The position numbers were made by a program, and so were the translations under genes. Under the pieces are notes generated by a model. That model saw only the letters and a program-made list of their open reading frames with translations. It was not told the DNA's origin and ran no database searches. 28,891 nt of DNA from an uncultured Veillonella sp. (GTDB lineage: Bacteria > Bacillota > Negativicutes > Veillonellales > Veillonellaceae): contig URPV01000011.1 of the NCBI GenBank assembly GCA_900549805.1, forward strand, positions 1 through 28,891, in the 5' to 3' direction. Of the stretch, positions 1-9,485 are shown piece by piece. Within the stretch, counting starts at the first letter, position 1; every line of letters begins with the position of its first letter.

Positions 1-1
1 A

Positions 2-2041
2 GAAGGTTTAGTCCTGTCGTGCTATGAAACGGATAAGACCTTTCCTTATAAGCTTAGAACGATTCAAATGGTGTTGGATAAAGAACCTTGGTTTACGCAA
101 GAAATGCTAGATACTGCTAAGAAGATGTCCCACTATTTTTTGATTTCCTATGGGGAGGTTTTGCCGCTCTTCACCACGCAAAAAACCTTGAAGTCTTATG
201 AACCTGCTCGAGAAGAGTGGCTCATTCCATTGGAAGGGCTTAGTCCTGATTTGGTACCTAGTCGGGCTAGGGCTCAGGCAAAATTAATTCAATACCTCCT
301 AGACCATGGGCCTCAAACTAAAAAGAACTTGCGTCTGGAATTCTCTGGTCCTGTTATTAAGGCTGTCAGCCAATTAGAGTCCGTAGGTCTAGAGGAACGA
401 TATGCTGCCACCAAGACAAAGTTTGACCATGTAACCAGTCATGATGTACCTTTAACTGCCCAGCAAGTTTCCGTATTTAAGCCCATTCAAGCAGCTATGG
501 AAGAGGACCGTCAAGAGACCTTTCTCCTTCACGGCGTGACGGGATCAGGTAAGACTCAGGTCTATATCCGAGCTGCTCAAGAGTGCCTTAAAGAGGATAA
601 GACCGCTATCATTTTAGTGCCTGAAATCGTCTTAACAGATCAAATAGTCCAACGTTTCGTGGAGGTTTTTGGGGACGAGGTAGTGGTTTTCCACTCTAAG
701 ATTACGCTACCCCAACGTAATAATAACTGGGAACGGATTCGTCGCAAGGACAGCCACATCATAATCGGCGCACGGTCAGCCGTTTTTGCTCCTGCGGAAG
801 ATATAGGTCTCATTGTTTTAGATGAGGAACATGACACTTCCTATAAGCAGGAGGATATGGTTCGTTACCATGCTCGCAATGTAGCTGAATGGCGTGCCCA
901 ATATCATCACTGCCCTCTTATCTTAGGGTCTGCTACGCCATCAGTGGGATCCTATTACCGGGCTCAGAAGGGTGACTATACCCTCTTAGAGATGCCTACA
1001 CGTATCTTTGACCAAGCCTTGCCTAAGGTGACTATTGTCGATATGAAGGAGGAGCTTTTACGGGGGAATTATTCAGTGTTCTCTGATGATCTTGCTAACT
1101 TACTAGATAGTACGCTAGCAAAGGGTGAGCAGATGATTATTCTGCTTAACCGGCGGGGCTATTCGACCTTCGTTATGTGCCGGTCCTGTGGAACTACTGT
1201 GACATGCCCACATTGCCAGGTATCCATGGTTTACCATCGAGATCAAGAAGAGCTTAAGTGTCACTACTGCGATTACCATAGGCCTATTCCGAAGACCTGT
1301 CCAGTCTGTGGGTCTCAGAAAATCAAATTTTTTGGCTCAGGTACGCAAAAGGTGGAAGAAGAGCTAAAAAAACGTTTTCCGCGAGCTCGTGTGGCCCGAT
1401 TAGATCAGGATGTGGCTCTTCGCAAGGGACAAACAGAAGCCATCTTACATGGATTTAAGGAAGGTCGTTTCGATATTCTTTTAGGAACTCAAATGGTCTC
1501 AAAGGGGCACGATTTTTCCAATGTTACCGCTGTTGGTGTATTGACGGCTGATTCTGTCCTTAATATACCAGTTTATACAGCGGCAGAACGTACCTTTGAT
1601 CTCTTGACTCAAACAGCTGGTCGTGCAGGGCGAGGTTCTAAGTCGGGAGCTGTAGTGATACAAACTTATAATCCCTTAAACTATGCTATAATTAAGAGTA
1701 AAGCACATGATTATAAGGGCTTTTACCAAGAAGAAATTCAAAATCGTCAGGCCTTGGGGTATCCCCCATTTGGACAGATGATCCACCTAGTGGTTAGACA
1801 TAAAGATCAGGCCAAGGCTCAGACTATTGCTCAGGCTATAGTGGATGATTTACTGGCCCATAGTGACCAGGCTGATGTAGATATCATGGGCCCCTATGAA
1901 AGTACGGTCAAGATGGTTCGTGACCTCTATCGAGTTTCCATCATGATCCGGGGCCAGGACCTAGATCCTATTAAGGCATATATAGAAAAATCCTGGATTT
2001 ACAAACAAGAGGACCTCATCATTGATGTGGATCCACAATAA
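2..2041 (+). CDS. priA: Primosomal protein N' (replication restart helicase PriA), 5' partial
   Basis: PriA is a 3'-to-5' superfamily 2 DNA helicase that reloads the replisome at stalled forks. The frame is open to the left edge: about 22 codons precede the first in-window ATG at 68 without a stop, and their sequence continues the PriA N-terminal DNA-binding domain, so the true start lies outside the window. Visible motifs, in order, are the Walker A loop GVTGSGKT (about 535-558), DEEH Walker B (about 820-832), a zinc-binding region with CxxC pairs (CRSCG, CPHC, CHYC, CPVC; about 1188-1312), the GTQMVSKGHDF helicase motif, and QTAGRAGRG. The C-terminal domain is complete and ends in TAA. The def ribosome binding site overlaps this stop, which indicates co-transcription. 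The identification is secure; only the N-terminal extent is unknown. Confidence 0.96.
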   Translation, partial: EGLVLSCYETDKTFPYKLRTIQMVLDKEPWFTQEMLDTAKKMSHYFLISYGEVLPLFTTQKTLKSYEPAREEWLIPLEGLSPDLVPSRARAQAKLIQYLLDHGPQTKKNLRLEFSGPVIKAVSQLESVGLEERYAATKTKFDHVTSHDVPLTAQQVSVFKPIQAAMEEDRQETFLLHGVTGSGKTQVYIRAAQECLKEDKTAIILVPEIVLTDQIVQRFVEVFGDEVVVFHSKITLPQRNNNWERIRRKDSHIIIGARSAVFAPAEDIGLIVLDEEHDTSYKQEDMVRYHARNVAEWRAQYHHCPLILGSATPSVGSYYRAQKGDYTLLEMPTRIFDQALPKVTIVDMKEELLRGNYSVFSDDLANLLDSTLAKGEQMIILLNRRGYSTFVMCRSCGTTVTCPHCQVSMVYHRDQEELKCHYCDYHRPIPKTCPVCGSQKIKFFGSGTQKVEEELKKRFPRARVARLDQDVALRKGQTEAILHGFKEGRFDILLGTQMVSKGHDFSNVTAVGVLTADSVLNIPVYTAAERTFDLLTQTAGRAGRGSKSGAVVIQTYNPLNYAIIKSKAHDYKGFYQEEIQNRQALGYPPFGQMIHLVVRHKDQAKAQTIAQAIVDDLLAHSDQADVDIMGPYESTVKMVRDLYRVSIMIRGQDLDPIKAYIEKSWIYKQEDLIIDVDPQ

Positions 2042-2051
2042 GGAGATAGAT

Positions 2052-2609
2052 ATGGCTGTATTAGAAGTATTAAAAGCAGGGCATCCTGTGTTGAAACAAG
2101 TGGCCCAACCAGTAGATTACGTCAATAAAAAAATGCGCGCCTTCATCGAGGATATGGCAGAAACCATGTATAAGACCGATGGAGTGGGGTTAGCAGCCCC
2201 TCAAGTGGGTGTATCCAAGCGCATTATCGTAGTGGATGATGGCAATGGTTTGCAAGCACTTATTAATCCACAAATTATCAAGGCAGAAGGATCCCAATGG
2301 GGGCCGGAAGGGTGCTTGTCTGTACCAGGCTACTTTGGTGATGTAGAACGGTATGAAAAGGTGACTGTTACCGCTATTGATCCTAATAATAAGAAGCTCC
2401 GCATTGAGGCGGAAGGATTTTTAGCTCGTATCTTCCAGCATGAGATTGATCATTTGGAGGGTCATCTCTTCATTGAAAAGGCGGTTAACCTCAAAAAACA
2501 AGTTGACCCTACTGAAGCTATTGCAGAGGAAGCGGCTCAAGATGTGGCCCATGCAACAGCTGGCGATGGCCATGTAGCCTCTGTATTTGCAGAAGAAAGA
2601 AAGGCTTAA
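2052..2609 (+). CDS. def: Peptide deformylase
   Basis: This metalloenzyme removes the N-formyl group from nascent proteins. All three family motifs are present: GVGLAAPQVG, EGCLS with metal ligand Cys88, and QHEIDH with His130, catalytic Glu131 and His134. I chose the ATG at 2052 (185 residues) because AAGGAGATAG ends a few bases upstream and the protein then begins MAVLEVLKAG, as deformylases do. An in-frame upstream start at 2022 would lie inside priA. The last 35 or so residues are an Ala/Glu-rich tail beyond the catalytic core. The gene sits directly before fmt, which performs the opposite reaction (formylation of initiator tRNA); this pairing is very common in bacteria. Confidence 0.96.
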   Translation: MAVLEVLKAGHPVLKQVAQPVDYVNKKMRAFIEDMAETMYKTDGVGLAAPQVGVSKRIIVVDDGNGLQALINPQIIKAEGSQWGPEGCLSVPGYFGDVERYEKVTVTAIDPNNKKLRIEAEGFLARIFQHEIDHLEGHLFIEKAVNLKKQVDPTEAIAEEAAQDVAHATAGDGHVASVFAEERKA

Positions 2610-2611
2610 GG

Positions 2612-3568
2612 ATGACACCATTACGCATTGTCTTTATGGGAACACCGGATTTTTCTGTTCCTACCTTAGAAGCTCTTATTGAAGGACCTCATAATATAGT
2701 AGGGGTTTATTGTCAGCCAGATAAGGCAAAGGGGCGGGGGAAGCAAGTACAGGCTCCACCGGTTAAGGTTTGCGCCCTTGCTCATGACCTTCCTGTATAC
2801 CAACCAGTTACCCTTAAGGATCCAGAGGTACAAGCTCAATTAGAAGCCCTCAAGCCAGATCTAGTTGTGGTGGTGGCTTATGGGAAAATTTTGCCGCCAT
2901 GGCTCATCGCTTTGCCCCAATATGGTTGTCTCAATGTACATGCCTCCATCCTTCCTAAGTATAGGGGTGCTGCACCGATCCATTATGCAATTATCAATAA
3001 TGATGCTGAAACAGGCGTAACGATTATGCATATGGATAATGGACTAGATACAGGAGATATCATCCAAATTGAGAAAATCGCTATTGGCCCTAAGGAAACG
3101 ACTGGGCAACTCTTTGAACGGTTGGCCCTGTTAGGGGGGCAGGTGATTAATCAAGTAATTGAAGGCTGGGTTGCAGGGGACCTAAAGGGGAGCCCCCAAG
3201 ATGATGACCAAGCTAGCCACTGTGGTAAGGTGACAAAGGATATGGGCCATATTGACTGGGCTCGTCCAGCTAAAGACCTAGCTGGCCTTATTAAGGGGCT
3301 TAATCCAGCGCCAGGTTGTTTTACTTTCATTAATGGAAAACGGTTAAAGATTTGGATGGCCCAAGCGGTAGATAGCCCTACTAATAGTTCTGTAGGCACT
3401 ATTCTTAAGGTGGATAAGAATAGCTTTGATGTAGCTACTGGAGCGGGTATCTTACGAGTGGAAGAAGTTCAACCAGATAATAAAAAACGGATGAATGCAG
3501 GTGACTTTGCGCGAGGCCATCAACTACAAGTAGGAGCTATCCTGTGTCAAGAGGATTCAAATGACTGA
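2612..3568 (+). CDS. fmt: Methionyl-tRNA formyltransferase
   Basis: The enzyme transfers a formyl group from 10-formyl-THF to initiator Met-tRNA. It has 318 residues, the usual length. The N-terminal domain starts with MGTPDFSVPTLEAL. The catalytic triad is Asn108, His110 (LNVHASILP) and Asp146 (NGLDTGD), aligning with N106/H108/D144 of the E. coli enzyme. The KYRGAAPIH loop is present, followed by a C-terminal OB-like tRNA-binding domain. It starts two bases after the def stop and overlaps the rsmB start by 8 bases, so translation is probably coupled across def-fmt-rsmB. Confidence 0.97.
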   Translation: MTPLRIVFMGTPDFSVPTLEALIEGPHNIVGVYCQPDKAKGRGKQVQAPPVKVCALAHDLPVYQPVTLKDPEVQAQLEALKPDLVVVVAYGKILPPWLIALPQYGCLNVHASILPKYRGAAPIHYAIINNDAETGVTIMHMDNGLDTGDIIQIEKIAIGPKETTGQLFERLALLGGQVINQVIEGWVAGDLKGSPQDDDQASHCGKVTKDMGHIDWARPAKDLAGLIKGLNPAPGCFTFINGKRLKIWMAQAVDSPTNSSVGTILKVDKNSFDVATGAGILRVEEVQPDNKKRMNAGDFARGHQLQVGAILCQEDSND

Positions 3569-4919
3569 TACACAAATACAGATTCCCAATATTCGGCGCC
3601 TAGCCCTACAGTCACTGTCGGATATCAATCGGGGAGGGGCCTATGCTAATGTAGTCTTGAAGCAGTACATTAGCAAGTATGGCCTTGGTGATTTAGATCG
3701 CCGCTTCTTTACAGAATTGGTCTATGGGGTCATTCGTCGCCGTAATTATTTGGATGCTATCATTGAGCACCTAACTAAGAAAAAGATAAAAAAACTTTCT
3801 TCTTTGGTGGTAGAAATACTCCGACTAGGTCTTTATCAGATGATCTATATGGACAAGGTCCCTAATTCTGCCGCTGTTAATGAGTCAGTTAAGTTGGCAA
3901 AGAAAATGACGCGAGGTCTATCTGGTTTTGTAAATGGAGTTTTGCGTAATGCTGACCGCCAGGCTGAATCGTTGACGATTGAAGATTTAGCTAAGACGCC
4001 TATAGACTGGATAGCTTATACTTACAATCAGCCTACTTGGTTGGTAGACTATTGGTGTCAACAGATGGGAACTGAGGCGACAGAAGAACTCTGCGCTTGG
4101 TTTAATGAAAAACCCTATCTTTCAGCACGTATTAACACTCTTAAGACAGATGTGGAAGGCTGTATTAAGGAATTGGAAGCGGCTGGTTGGATACTTAGTC
4201 GGGACCAGGATTTTGACGATCTTATTTATATCGATAAGCATCTAGGGTCCTTAGAAGCTTCAAAATTTGTAAAAGAAGGTTATATTACCTTTATGGATAA
4301 GGCCTCTCTTATGGTGGGGCGTGTGGTTAACCCTAAACCAGGAGAGCGAATCTTGGATACCTGTGCCGCTCCTGGAGGGAAGACCATGCATATGGCTAGC
4401 CTTATGAGAAATAAGGGGACCCTTGTGGCCTGTGATGTATATGATCATAAGCTTACCCTCATGGAGGACAATGCTAAGCGATTAGGGGTTACTATTGTGA
4501 AAACCTGCCTACAAGATGGGCGGAAGATACCAGAATCGCAGGCTGAATCCTATGACCGAGTACTAGTGGATGCCCCTTGTTCTGGGTTGGGCATTTTGCA
4601 GAAAAAGTTGGATATGCGCTGGCGCAAGGAACCTTCTAGTCTGACAGACTTGCCTAGGCTCCAAGCAGCCATCCTAAATCGCGCTGCTATGACCGTCAAA
4701 GAGGGTGGCATTCTCGTCTATTCCACCTGCACCATTAATTCCCTAGAAAATCAAGAGGTTGTGAAGACCTTTTTAAAATACCATAAGGAATTTCGATTAG
4801 ATCCTATTGGACCTGATGAATTGCCTGTTGCCCCTGTGGATGGTATGGTGACCGTAAACCCAGCTCGTCATGATATGGATGGGTTCTTTATGGCCCGTAT
4901 GCGTAAGGAGAAAGCATGA
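3561..4919 (+). CDS. rsmB: 16S rRNA (cytosine967-C5)-methyltransferase RsmB
   Basis: This SAM-dependent RNA m5C methyltransferase has an N-terminal NusB-like RNA-binding domain (about residues 10-140) and a C-terminal Rossmann methyltransferase domain. SAM-binding CAAPGGKT lies near 4360-4385. The two family cysteines are visible: Cys340 in DAPCSG and Cys390 in STCT, matching the C325/C375 pair of E. coli RsmB. The length of 452 residues is normal. It overlaps rlmN by four bases (ATGA), so two rRNA methyltransferases are translationally coupled here. Confidence 0.95.
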   Translation: MTDTQIQIPNIRRLALQSLSDINRGGAYANVVLKQYISKYGLGDLDRRFFTELVYGVIRRRNYLDAIIEHLTKKKIKKLSSLVVEILRLGLYQMIYMDKVPNSAAVNESVKLAKKMTRGLSGFVNGVLRNADRQAESLTIEDLAKTPIDWIAYTYNQPTWLVDYWCQQMGTEATEELCAWFNEKPYLSARINTLKTDVEGCIKELEAAGWILSRDQDFDDLIYIDKHLGSLEASKFVKEGYITFMDKASLMVGRVVNPKPGERILDTCAAPGGKTMHMASLMRNKGTLVACDVYDHKLTLMEDNAKRLGVTIVKTCLQDGRKIPESQAESYDRVLVDAPCSGLGILQKKLDMRWRKEPSSLTDLPRLQAAILNRAAMTVKEGGILVYSTCTINSLENQEVVKTFLKYHKEFRLDPIGPDELPVAPVDGMVTVNPARHDMDGFFMARMRKEKA

Positions 4920-5962
4920 TTGAACTGTTAGGAAAAAGCTTACTGGAACTGCAAGAAGTTTGCCTTGAGGGTGGATTCCCTAAATTCCGGGCTAAGCAAA
5001 TCATGGACTATATCTATCAGCGCTATGTCTTTGATTTTGATGCTATGTTGCAACTGCCAGGTTCTATGCGGGAATGGCTACAACAGCATTGCTCTATTAG
5101 CCTACCAAAGGTAGTTACCCAATCGGTGGCACCTGATGGGAATACACGCAAGCTTCTCCTAGAACTTAAGGATGGTAGTCGGGTTGAGACCGTTCTCATG
5201 GCTCAACACTATGGGAATTCCGTCTGTGTATCTTCCCAGTGTGGTTGTGCCATGGGTTGTATTTTCTGCGCTTCTACTACAGGTGGACTCCATAGAGATC
5301 TGGAAGCCTATGAAATGATAGCCCAGGTTTTACTTTTCGCGAGCTTATTGGGTGAAGATATCCACTCAATGGTGGTCATGGGCTCTGGAGAACCCTTACA
5401 AAACTATGAGCAGGTGATCAAAGCCTTACGTCTGATACATGATAAAGAAACCTTTAATATATCCTACCGTAAGATGACCCTTTCTACCTGTGGCTGGGTA
5501 GATAATATCTACCGCTTGGCTGATGAGGGAATGCCTATTACCCTGGCCCTATCCCTTCATGCAGTTAGTCAGGATAAACGAATGTCTCTCATGCCAGTAG
5601 GGGCCCGCTATAGCCTTGACCAAGTCTTAGATGCGGTTCAATACTATTACCACAAGACGCAACGGAGGATTACCTTCGAATATATCCTTATTAAGGATCG
5701 TAATGACTCCTTAGAGGAAGCACATACATTGGGGATGATTGCTAAGGAGTTCCCTAACTGTAATGTTAACTTAATTCCTGTTAATGGAAATGAGCATATT
5801 CATCTTTACAAACCAAGCATTAATCACATGAAGCAATTCAAAGAAATTGTAGAATCCTATGGGGTGTCTGTCACCATCCGTAAAGAGATGGGGGATACCA
5901 TTCAAGCCGCTTGTGGTCAGCTTAAGGCCCAACAAGCGCAAGTGGAGAAAGAAGGGCATTAA
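4916..5962 (+). CDS. rlmN: Dual-specificity 23S rRNA A2503 / tRNA A37 C2-methyltransferase RlmN
   Basis: RlmN is a radical SAM enzyme that methylates C2 of A2503 in 23S rRNA and of A37 in some tRNAs, using a methylated cysteine intermediate. The CX3CX2C iron-sulfur motif is Cys111-Cys115-Cys118. The C-terminal catalytic cysteine is Cys333 (AACGQ). GEPLQNY, part of the family signature, is present. The length of 348 residues is typical. The start codon overlaps the rsmB stop, and the stop overlaps the next start by one base (TAATG). RlmN rather than Cfr is favoured by context and by overall similarity to housekeeping RlmN. Confidence 0.95.
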   Translation: MIELLGKSLLELQEVCLEGGFPKFRAKQIMDYIYQRYVFDFDAMLQLPGSMREWLQQHCSISLPKVVTQSVAPDGNTRKLLLELKDGSRVETVLMAQHYGNSVCVSSQCGCAMGCIFCASTTGGLHRDLEAYEMIAQVLLFASLLGEDIHSMVVMGSGEPLQNYEQVIKALRLIHDKETFNISYRKMTLSTCGWVDNIYRLADEGMPITLALSLHAVSQDKRMSLMPVGARYSLDQVLDAVQYYYHKTQRRITFEYILIKDRNDSLEEAHTLGMIAKEFPNCNVNLIPVNGNEHIHLYKPSINHMKQFKEIVESYGVSVTIRKEMGDTIQAACGQLKAQQAQVEKEGH

Positions 5963-6660
5963 TGAATTGTATAGGTATGAGCAAGATGGGATTGGTTCGG
6001 AAAAAGAACGAAGACCGTTTTGTCATCGATGACAACTTATATATTGTCACAGATGGCATGGGAGGCTATACCGGTGGTGAAATCGCCTCTACCTATGCCA
6101 TTGACGAGATACGTCGGTTAATACTAGACGCCGACCATGTTGATACAGATACCTTGGTCCAAGCCATTCAAGAGGCCAACGGTAAAATCTATGCAGCTGT
6201 TCATAAGGAGCCGCAATTGGAGGGTATGGGTACCACCGCAGTTGTTGCAGCCCTTGATGGCAATAAGCTATATTGGGCCCATGTAGGTGATTCTCGCCTT
6301 TACCTCTTCCGCCATGGGAACCTAAACCAGGTGACGGTAGATCATTCCTTTGTCCAAACCCTCTTTGAAGCGGGGGAAATCACCAAGGAAGAAATGGGAT
6401 CGCATCCTAAGCGTAATATGTTAACTCGTGCTGTAGGTGTTAGCCCTGAGGTGGAAGTGGATTCTGGTGTCTTAGAATTAGTGCCAGGCGACCGCATTTT
6501 GATGTGTAGTGATGGACTCACTGAATACGTGAGCGACTATGTAATCGAAGGCGTATTAGACGAAATCACATCTGATCAAGAGGTATTAGATGTCTTAATG
6601 CGCCTTGTATATGACGGCGGAGCTGGCGATAATACAACAATTATCGTAGGGTCCATGTAG
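5962..6660 (+). CDS. PP2C-family protein serine/threonine phosphatase (Stp/PrpC type)
   Basis: This Mn/Mg-dependent phosphatase is expected to oppose the adjacent PASTA kinase. PP2C motifs run in order: RKKNEDRF near the N-terminus, VTDGMGGYTGGEIAS, GTTAVVAAL, AHVGDSRLYLFR, VDHSFVQ, LTRAVG, MCSDGLTEYV and GDNTTIIV, so the metal-binding aspartates look intact. It has 232 residues with no membrane segment, so it is cytoplasmic. It lies 19 bases upstream of the kinase; the rlmN-stp-prkC-rsgA-rpe order is widespread in Firmicutes. Homologues are named stp or prpC. Confidence 0.94.
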   Translation: MNCIGMSKMGLVRKKNEDRFVIDDNLYIVTDGMGGYTGGEIASTYAIDEIRRLILDADHVDTDTLVQAIQEANGKIYAAVHKEPQLEGMGTTAVVAALDGNKLYWAHVGDSRLYLFRHGNLNQVTVDHSFVQTLFEAGEITKEEMGSHPKRNMLTRAVGVSPEVEVDSGVLELVPGDRILMCSDGLTEYVSDYVIEGVLDEITSDQEVLDVLMRLVYDGGAGDNTTIIVGSM

Positions 6661-6679
6661 CCTGGAAAGTGGTGAAATA

Positions 6680-8605
6680 ATGAGTATGATTCAACCTGGG
6701 CAAAATGTTGTCCTTGATAATCGATATAAGGTCATCGAAAAAATCGGCGTTGGTGGTATGGCTGACGTATATCGCGGTTACGATGAACTCTTGGGCCGTA
6801 CAGTGGCCATTAAAATTTTGCACGCAAACTTTGCCTCTGATGAAGGCTTTGTAGGGCGCTTTAAACGAGAAGCTCAAAATGCAGGGCGTTTGAGCCATCC
6901 TAATATCGTTAACATGTATGATGTAGGCTATGATCAAGGCTACCATTATATCGTCATGGAATACGTAGAAGGGCAAACCCTCAAGGAATATATTCAAGAA
7001 CGGGGCAAGTTGTCTATTGATGAGGCGATTAAGTTTGCTGTCGCTATTGCTGAAGGCTTGGAACATGCCCATGCTATGGGTATCGTGCATTGTGATATTA
7101 AACCTCACAATATGTTGATTACTAAGTCTGGTCGCCTCAAGGTGACAGACTTTGGTATCGCGCGGGCAATGAATTCTCAGAATACTATGATGTATACCAA
7201 TTCCGTCATGGGTTCAGCCCACTATTTATCGCCTGAACAGGCATCTGGTAAGGCGATTGATGGTTCCACGGATATTTATTCCTTAGGGGTTGTCCTCTAT
7301 GAAATGCTGACGGGCCGTGTTCCCTATGAAGCGGATACGCCGATTGCGGTGGCCCTCAAGCATGTAAAGGATAAATTAATTCCGCCTACTCGTTACAATC
7401 AATCCATTCCACCTTTATTGGAATCAGTGGTAATGAAGGCCTTACAAAAGAAACCAGCAGACCGCTACCGATCAGTATCTGAAATGATCGGAGACCTTCG
7501 TATGTCTGGTGGATTTGCAGGTTTTGGCACATCCCGTATGCGCCAATACGATTTTGCTACTCAAGTATTGCCACCAGTCAATGAAATGACATCCCAATTG
7601 GAAGAGTTGGACGAAGAAGTACAGGAGGAAGAACACAAGGGGATTCTAGGGACTATTGCCAAGATACCTCAAAAATATATCCTCTTAGGGTCCGTAGTTA
7701 TTTTTGTAATAGCCTTCTTGTGGGCCTTCCTTTCCTTCGGTAACTTCTGGTCTAATGCAACCGTTACCGTTCCGAATGTAGTCGGCAAACAGGTATCGGT
7801 GGCTCGCAACATCTTGGAGGATAATCACTTACGAGTATCTGTATCGGAAGTAGCTAACTCTGAAGTGCCGGCGGGTAAAGTTATCTCGCAAACGCCTGCC
7901 TCTGGGGAATCGGTTAAGGAAAATCATCCTGTTCATCTAGTGGTGTCTAAGGGGGCCGGTGATTTGACCGTGCCAGACTTAAGCGGACTTACTGTAGATC
8001 AGGCTAAGCAACGCTTGAAGGATATGGGTCTCGTCTTGGGTAAGATTACGACACAAGAGGATTCGTCTAAACCAGATGGGGTTATTATCAGCCAAAGCCC
8101 TTCTGCTGATGGCAAAATTAATAAGGGGCAATTGGTGGACGTAGTGGTTAATAAATTGAGCCCTAAAAAGGTAACCGTGCCTAGTCTCATTGGTATGACC
8201 TTGAAAGATGCGCGAGATGCCTTATCTTCTTTAGAAATCTCTCTGGCCTCCATCAATGGGTCTACTGATGAATCCTCTATCGTTACCGATCAATCAGTAG
8301 CGGCTGGTAAGGATATAGAACAAGGCGGTTCTATCGTTCTCACGACTAAAGCAAGTAAGGCTAGTGAAGAAAAGAAATCCGAGTCTTCGGGCAATCGCAC
8401 TAGGGGTACTGTCGATGTTACCGTGCCAGCAGGGTCTAACCACCAAGAAGTTAAAATTGTAGTTAAGGATGATGAGGGGTCTACCGTAGTTTACGATGAT
8501 GTGAACCGGGCTGGCGACCGCATTGTTCGTAAGGTTTCTGGCGTCGGTGATGTCCGTATTAAGGTATACCTCAATGGCGCTCTCGTACAGGATCAAGCCT
8601 TATAA
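6680..8605 (+). CDS. prkC: PASTA-domain Ser/Thr protein kinase (PrkC/Stk1 type)
   Basis: This membrane eukaryote-like kinase senses peptidoglycan fragments through extracellular PASTA repeats and controls wall growth and division. The kinase domain covers about residues 12-275: glycine loop GVGGMADVY, Lys45 (VAIKIL), catalytic loop HCDIKPHN at 137-144, DFG at 157-159, and an activation loop rich in Thr and Ser. An acidic linker follows, then one membrane helix at about 333-354. Three PASTA repeats sit at about 361-427, 428-494 and 497-563. Last comes a beta-rich C-terminal domain (about 572-641) of a type I recall from other Firmicute kinases. The catalytic HRD arginine is replaced by Cys138, so this is a non-RD kinase. 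A one-base TAATG overlap couples it to rsgA. Confidence 0.95.
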   Translation: MSMIQPGQNVVLDNRYKVIEKIGVGGMADVYRGYDELLGRTVAIKILHANFASDEGFVGRFKREAQNAGRLSHPNIVNMYDVGYDQGYHYIVMEYVEGQTLKEYIQERGKLSIDEAIKFAVAIAEGLEHAHAMGIVHCDIKPHNMLITKSGRLKVTDFGIARAMNSQNTMMYTNSVMGSAHYLSPEQASGKAIDGSTDIYSLGVVLYEMLTGRVPYEADTPIAVALKHVKDKLIPPTRYNQSIPPLLESVVMKALQKKPADRYRSVSEMIGDLRMSGGFAGFGTSRMRQYDFATQVLPPVNEMTSQLEELDEEVQEEEHKGILGTIAKIPQKYILLGSVVIFVIAFLWAFLSFGNFWSNATVTVPNVVGKQVSVARNILEDNHLRVSVSEVANSEVPAGKVISQTPASGESVKENHPVHLVVSKGAGDLTVPDLSGLTVDQAKQRLKDMGLVLGKITTQEDSSKPDGVIISQSPSADGKINKGQLVDVVVNKLSPKKVTVPSLIGMTLKDARDALSSLEISLASINGSTDESSIVTDQSVAAGKDIEQGGSIVLTTKASKASEEKKSESSGNRTRGTVDVTVPAGSNHQEVKIVVKDDEGSTVVYDDVNRAGDRIVRKVSGVGDVRIKVYLNGALVQDQAL

Positions 8606-9477
8606 TGGTCAATACAGGTATTGTAATTAAAAATATGAATGGCTACTTCTATGTTCAGGTCACTGGTGGTCAGGTTCTAGAATGTAAGGTAAGAGGAAAA
8701 CTTAAACAAAGCCGCTACTCCATACTGGTAGGAGACCGTGTAGATATTTCTGAGGATGGCTTTATTGAAGCCATTCATCCCCGGTATAATGCCATGGTGC
8801 GGCCTGCTGTAGCCAACATAGACCAAGTCATTTTGGTGGTAGCCGCACGAGAACCAGATATTAACGAGCTCCTCTTCAATCGCCTCTTGATTATGATCGA
8901 GGATTCTGACATTCCCTTAGTTATTTGTATCAATAAGTGGGATTTAACTGATGACCATGCTAAGGCTTTGCTTGAACGCTATCGAGGTGTTGGTTACGAG
9001 GTTATCACTACATCTACCCTTGAGGGGTGGGGGATTGATGACCTCCGCCAGCACTTAGCCCATAAGGTGACGGCTTTTGCTGGTCCTTCTGGGGTGGGAA
9101 AGTCTTCACTTCTCAATGCAGTAGATCCTAAGTTCCAATTCCAAACGGGCGCTGTGTCCAACAAGATCAAGCGAGGACGCCATACTACACGGCATGCCAC
9201 CCTCTTTGCCTTGGATGGGGATTCCTTCATTATGGATACACCTGGCTTTTCCGCGGTGGAATTTAAAAATCTATCTCTGGAGCGTTTGACCTCTCTCTTC
9301 CCAGAGTTTTTGAACCATGAGGAAGCTTGTCAGTTTTCTCCTTGTTATCATCTACATGAACCAGTCTGTGGGGTAAAAAAGGCCCTAGAAGCAGGGGATA
9401 TATCCCAAGAACGCTATGAAGCCTATTTGGCCATTCGCCAAGAGATTCAAAAAGAATTAGCTAAGCGACGTCGCTAG
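8605..9477 (+). CDS. rsgA: Small ribosomal subunit biogenesis GTPase RsgA
   Basis: RsgA is a circularly permuted GTPase that assists late 30S maturation. The motif order shows the permutation: NKWD (residues 110-113) comes before the P-loop GPSGVGKS (160-167), then DTPG. An N-terminal OB-fold (residues 1 to about 70) precedes them. The C-terminal zinc site is Cys242, Cys247, His249 and Cys255, with the same spacing as C297/C302/H304/C310 in E. coli YjeQ. It has 290 residues, a normal length, and overlaps the kinase stop by one base. Confidence 0.96.
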   Translation: MVNTGIVIKNMNGYFYVQVTGGQVLECKVRGKLKQSRYSILVGDRVDISEDGFIEAIHPRYNAMVRPAVANIDQVILVVAAREPDINELLFNRLLIMIEDSDIPLVICINKWDLTDDHAKALLERYRGVGYEVITTSTLEGWGIDDLRQHLAHKVTAFAGPSGVGKSSLLNAVDPKFQFQTGAVSNKIKRGRHTTRHATLFALDGDSFIMDTPGFSAVEFKNLSLERLTSLFPEFLNHEEACQFSPCYHLHEPVCGVKKALEAGDISQERYEAYLAIRQEIQKELAKRRR

Positions 9478-9485
9478 GAGGATTT

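Noticed and set aside
2022..2051. Upstream start for def inside priA
   Set aside because: The ATG at 2052 has the clear ribosome binding site and gives the standard deformylase N-terminus.
6641..7108. Minus-strand open frame opposite the start of prkC (155 codons)
   Set aside because: It lies fully antisense to the end of the phosphatase gene and the kinase domain, with no recognisable domain.
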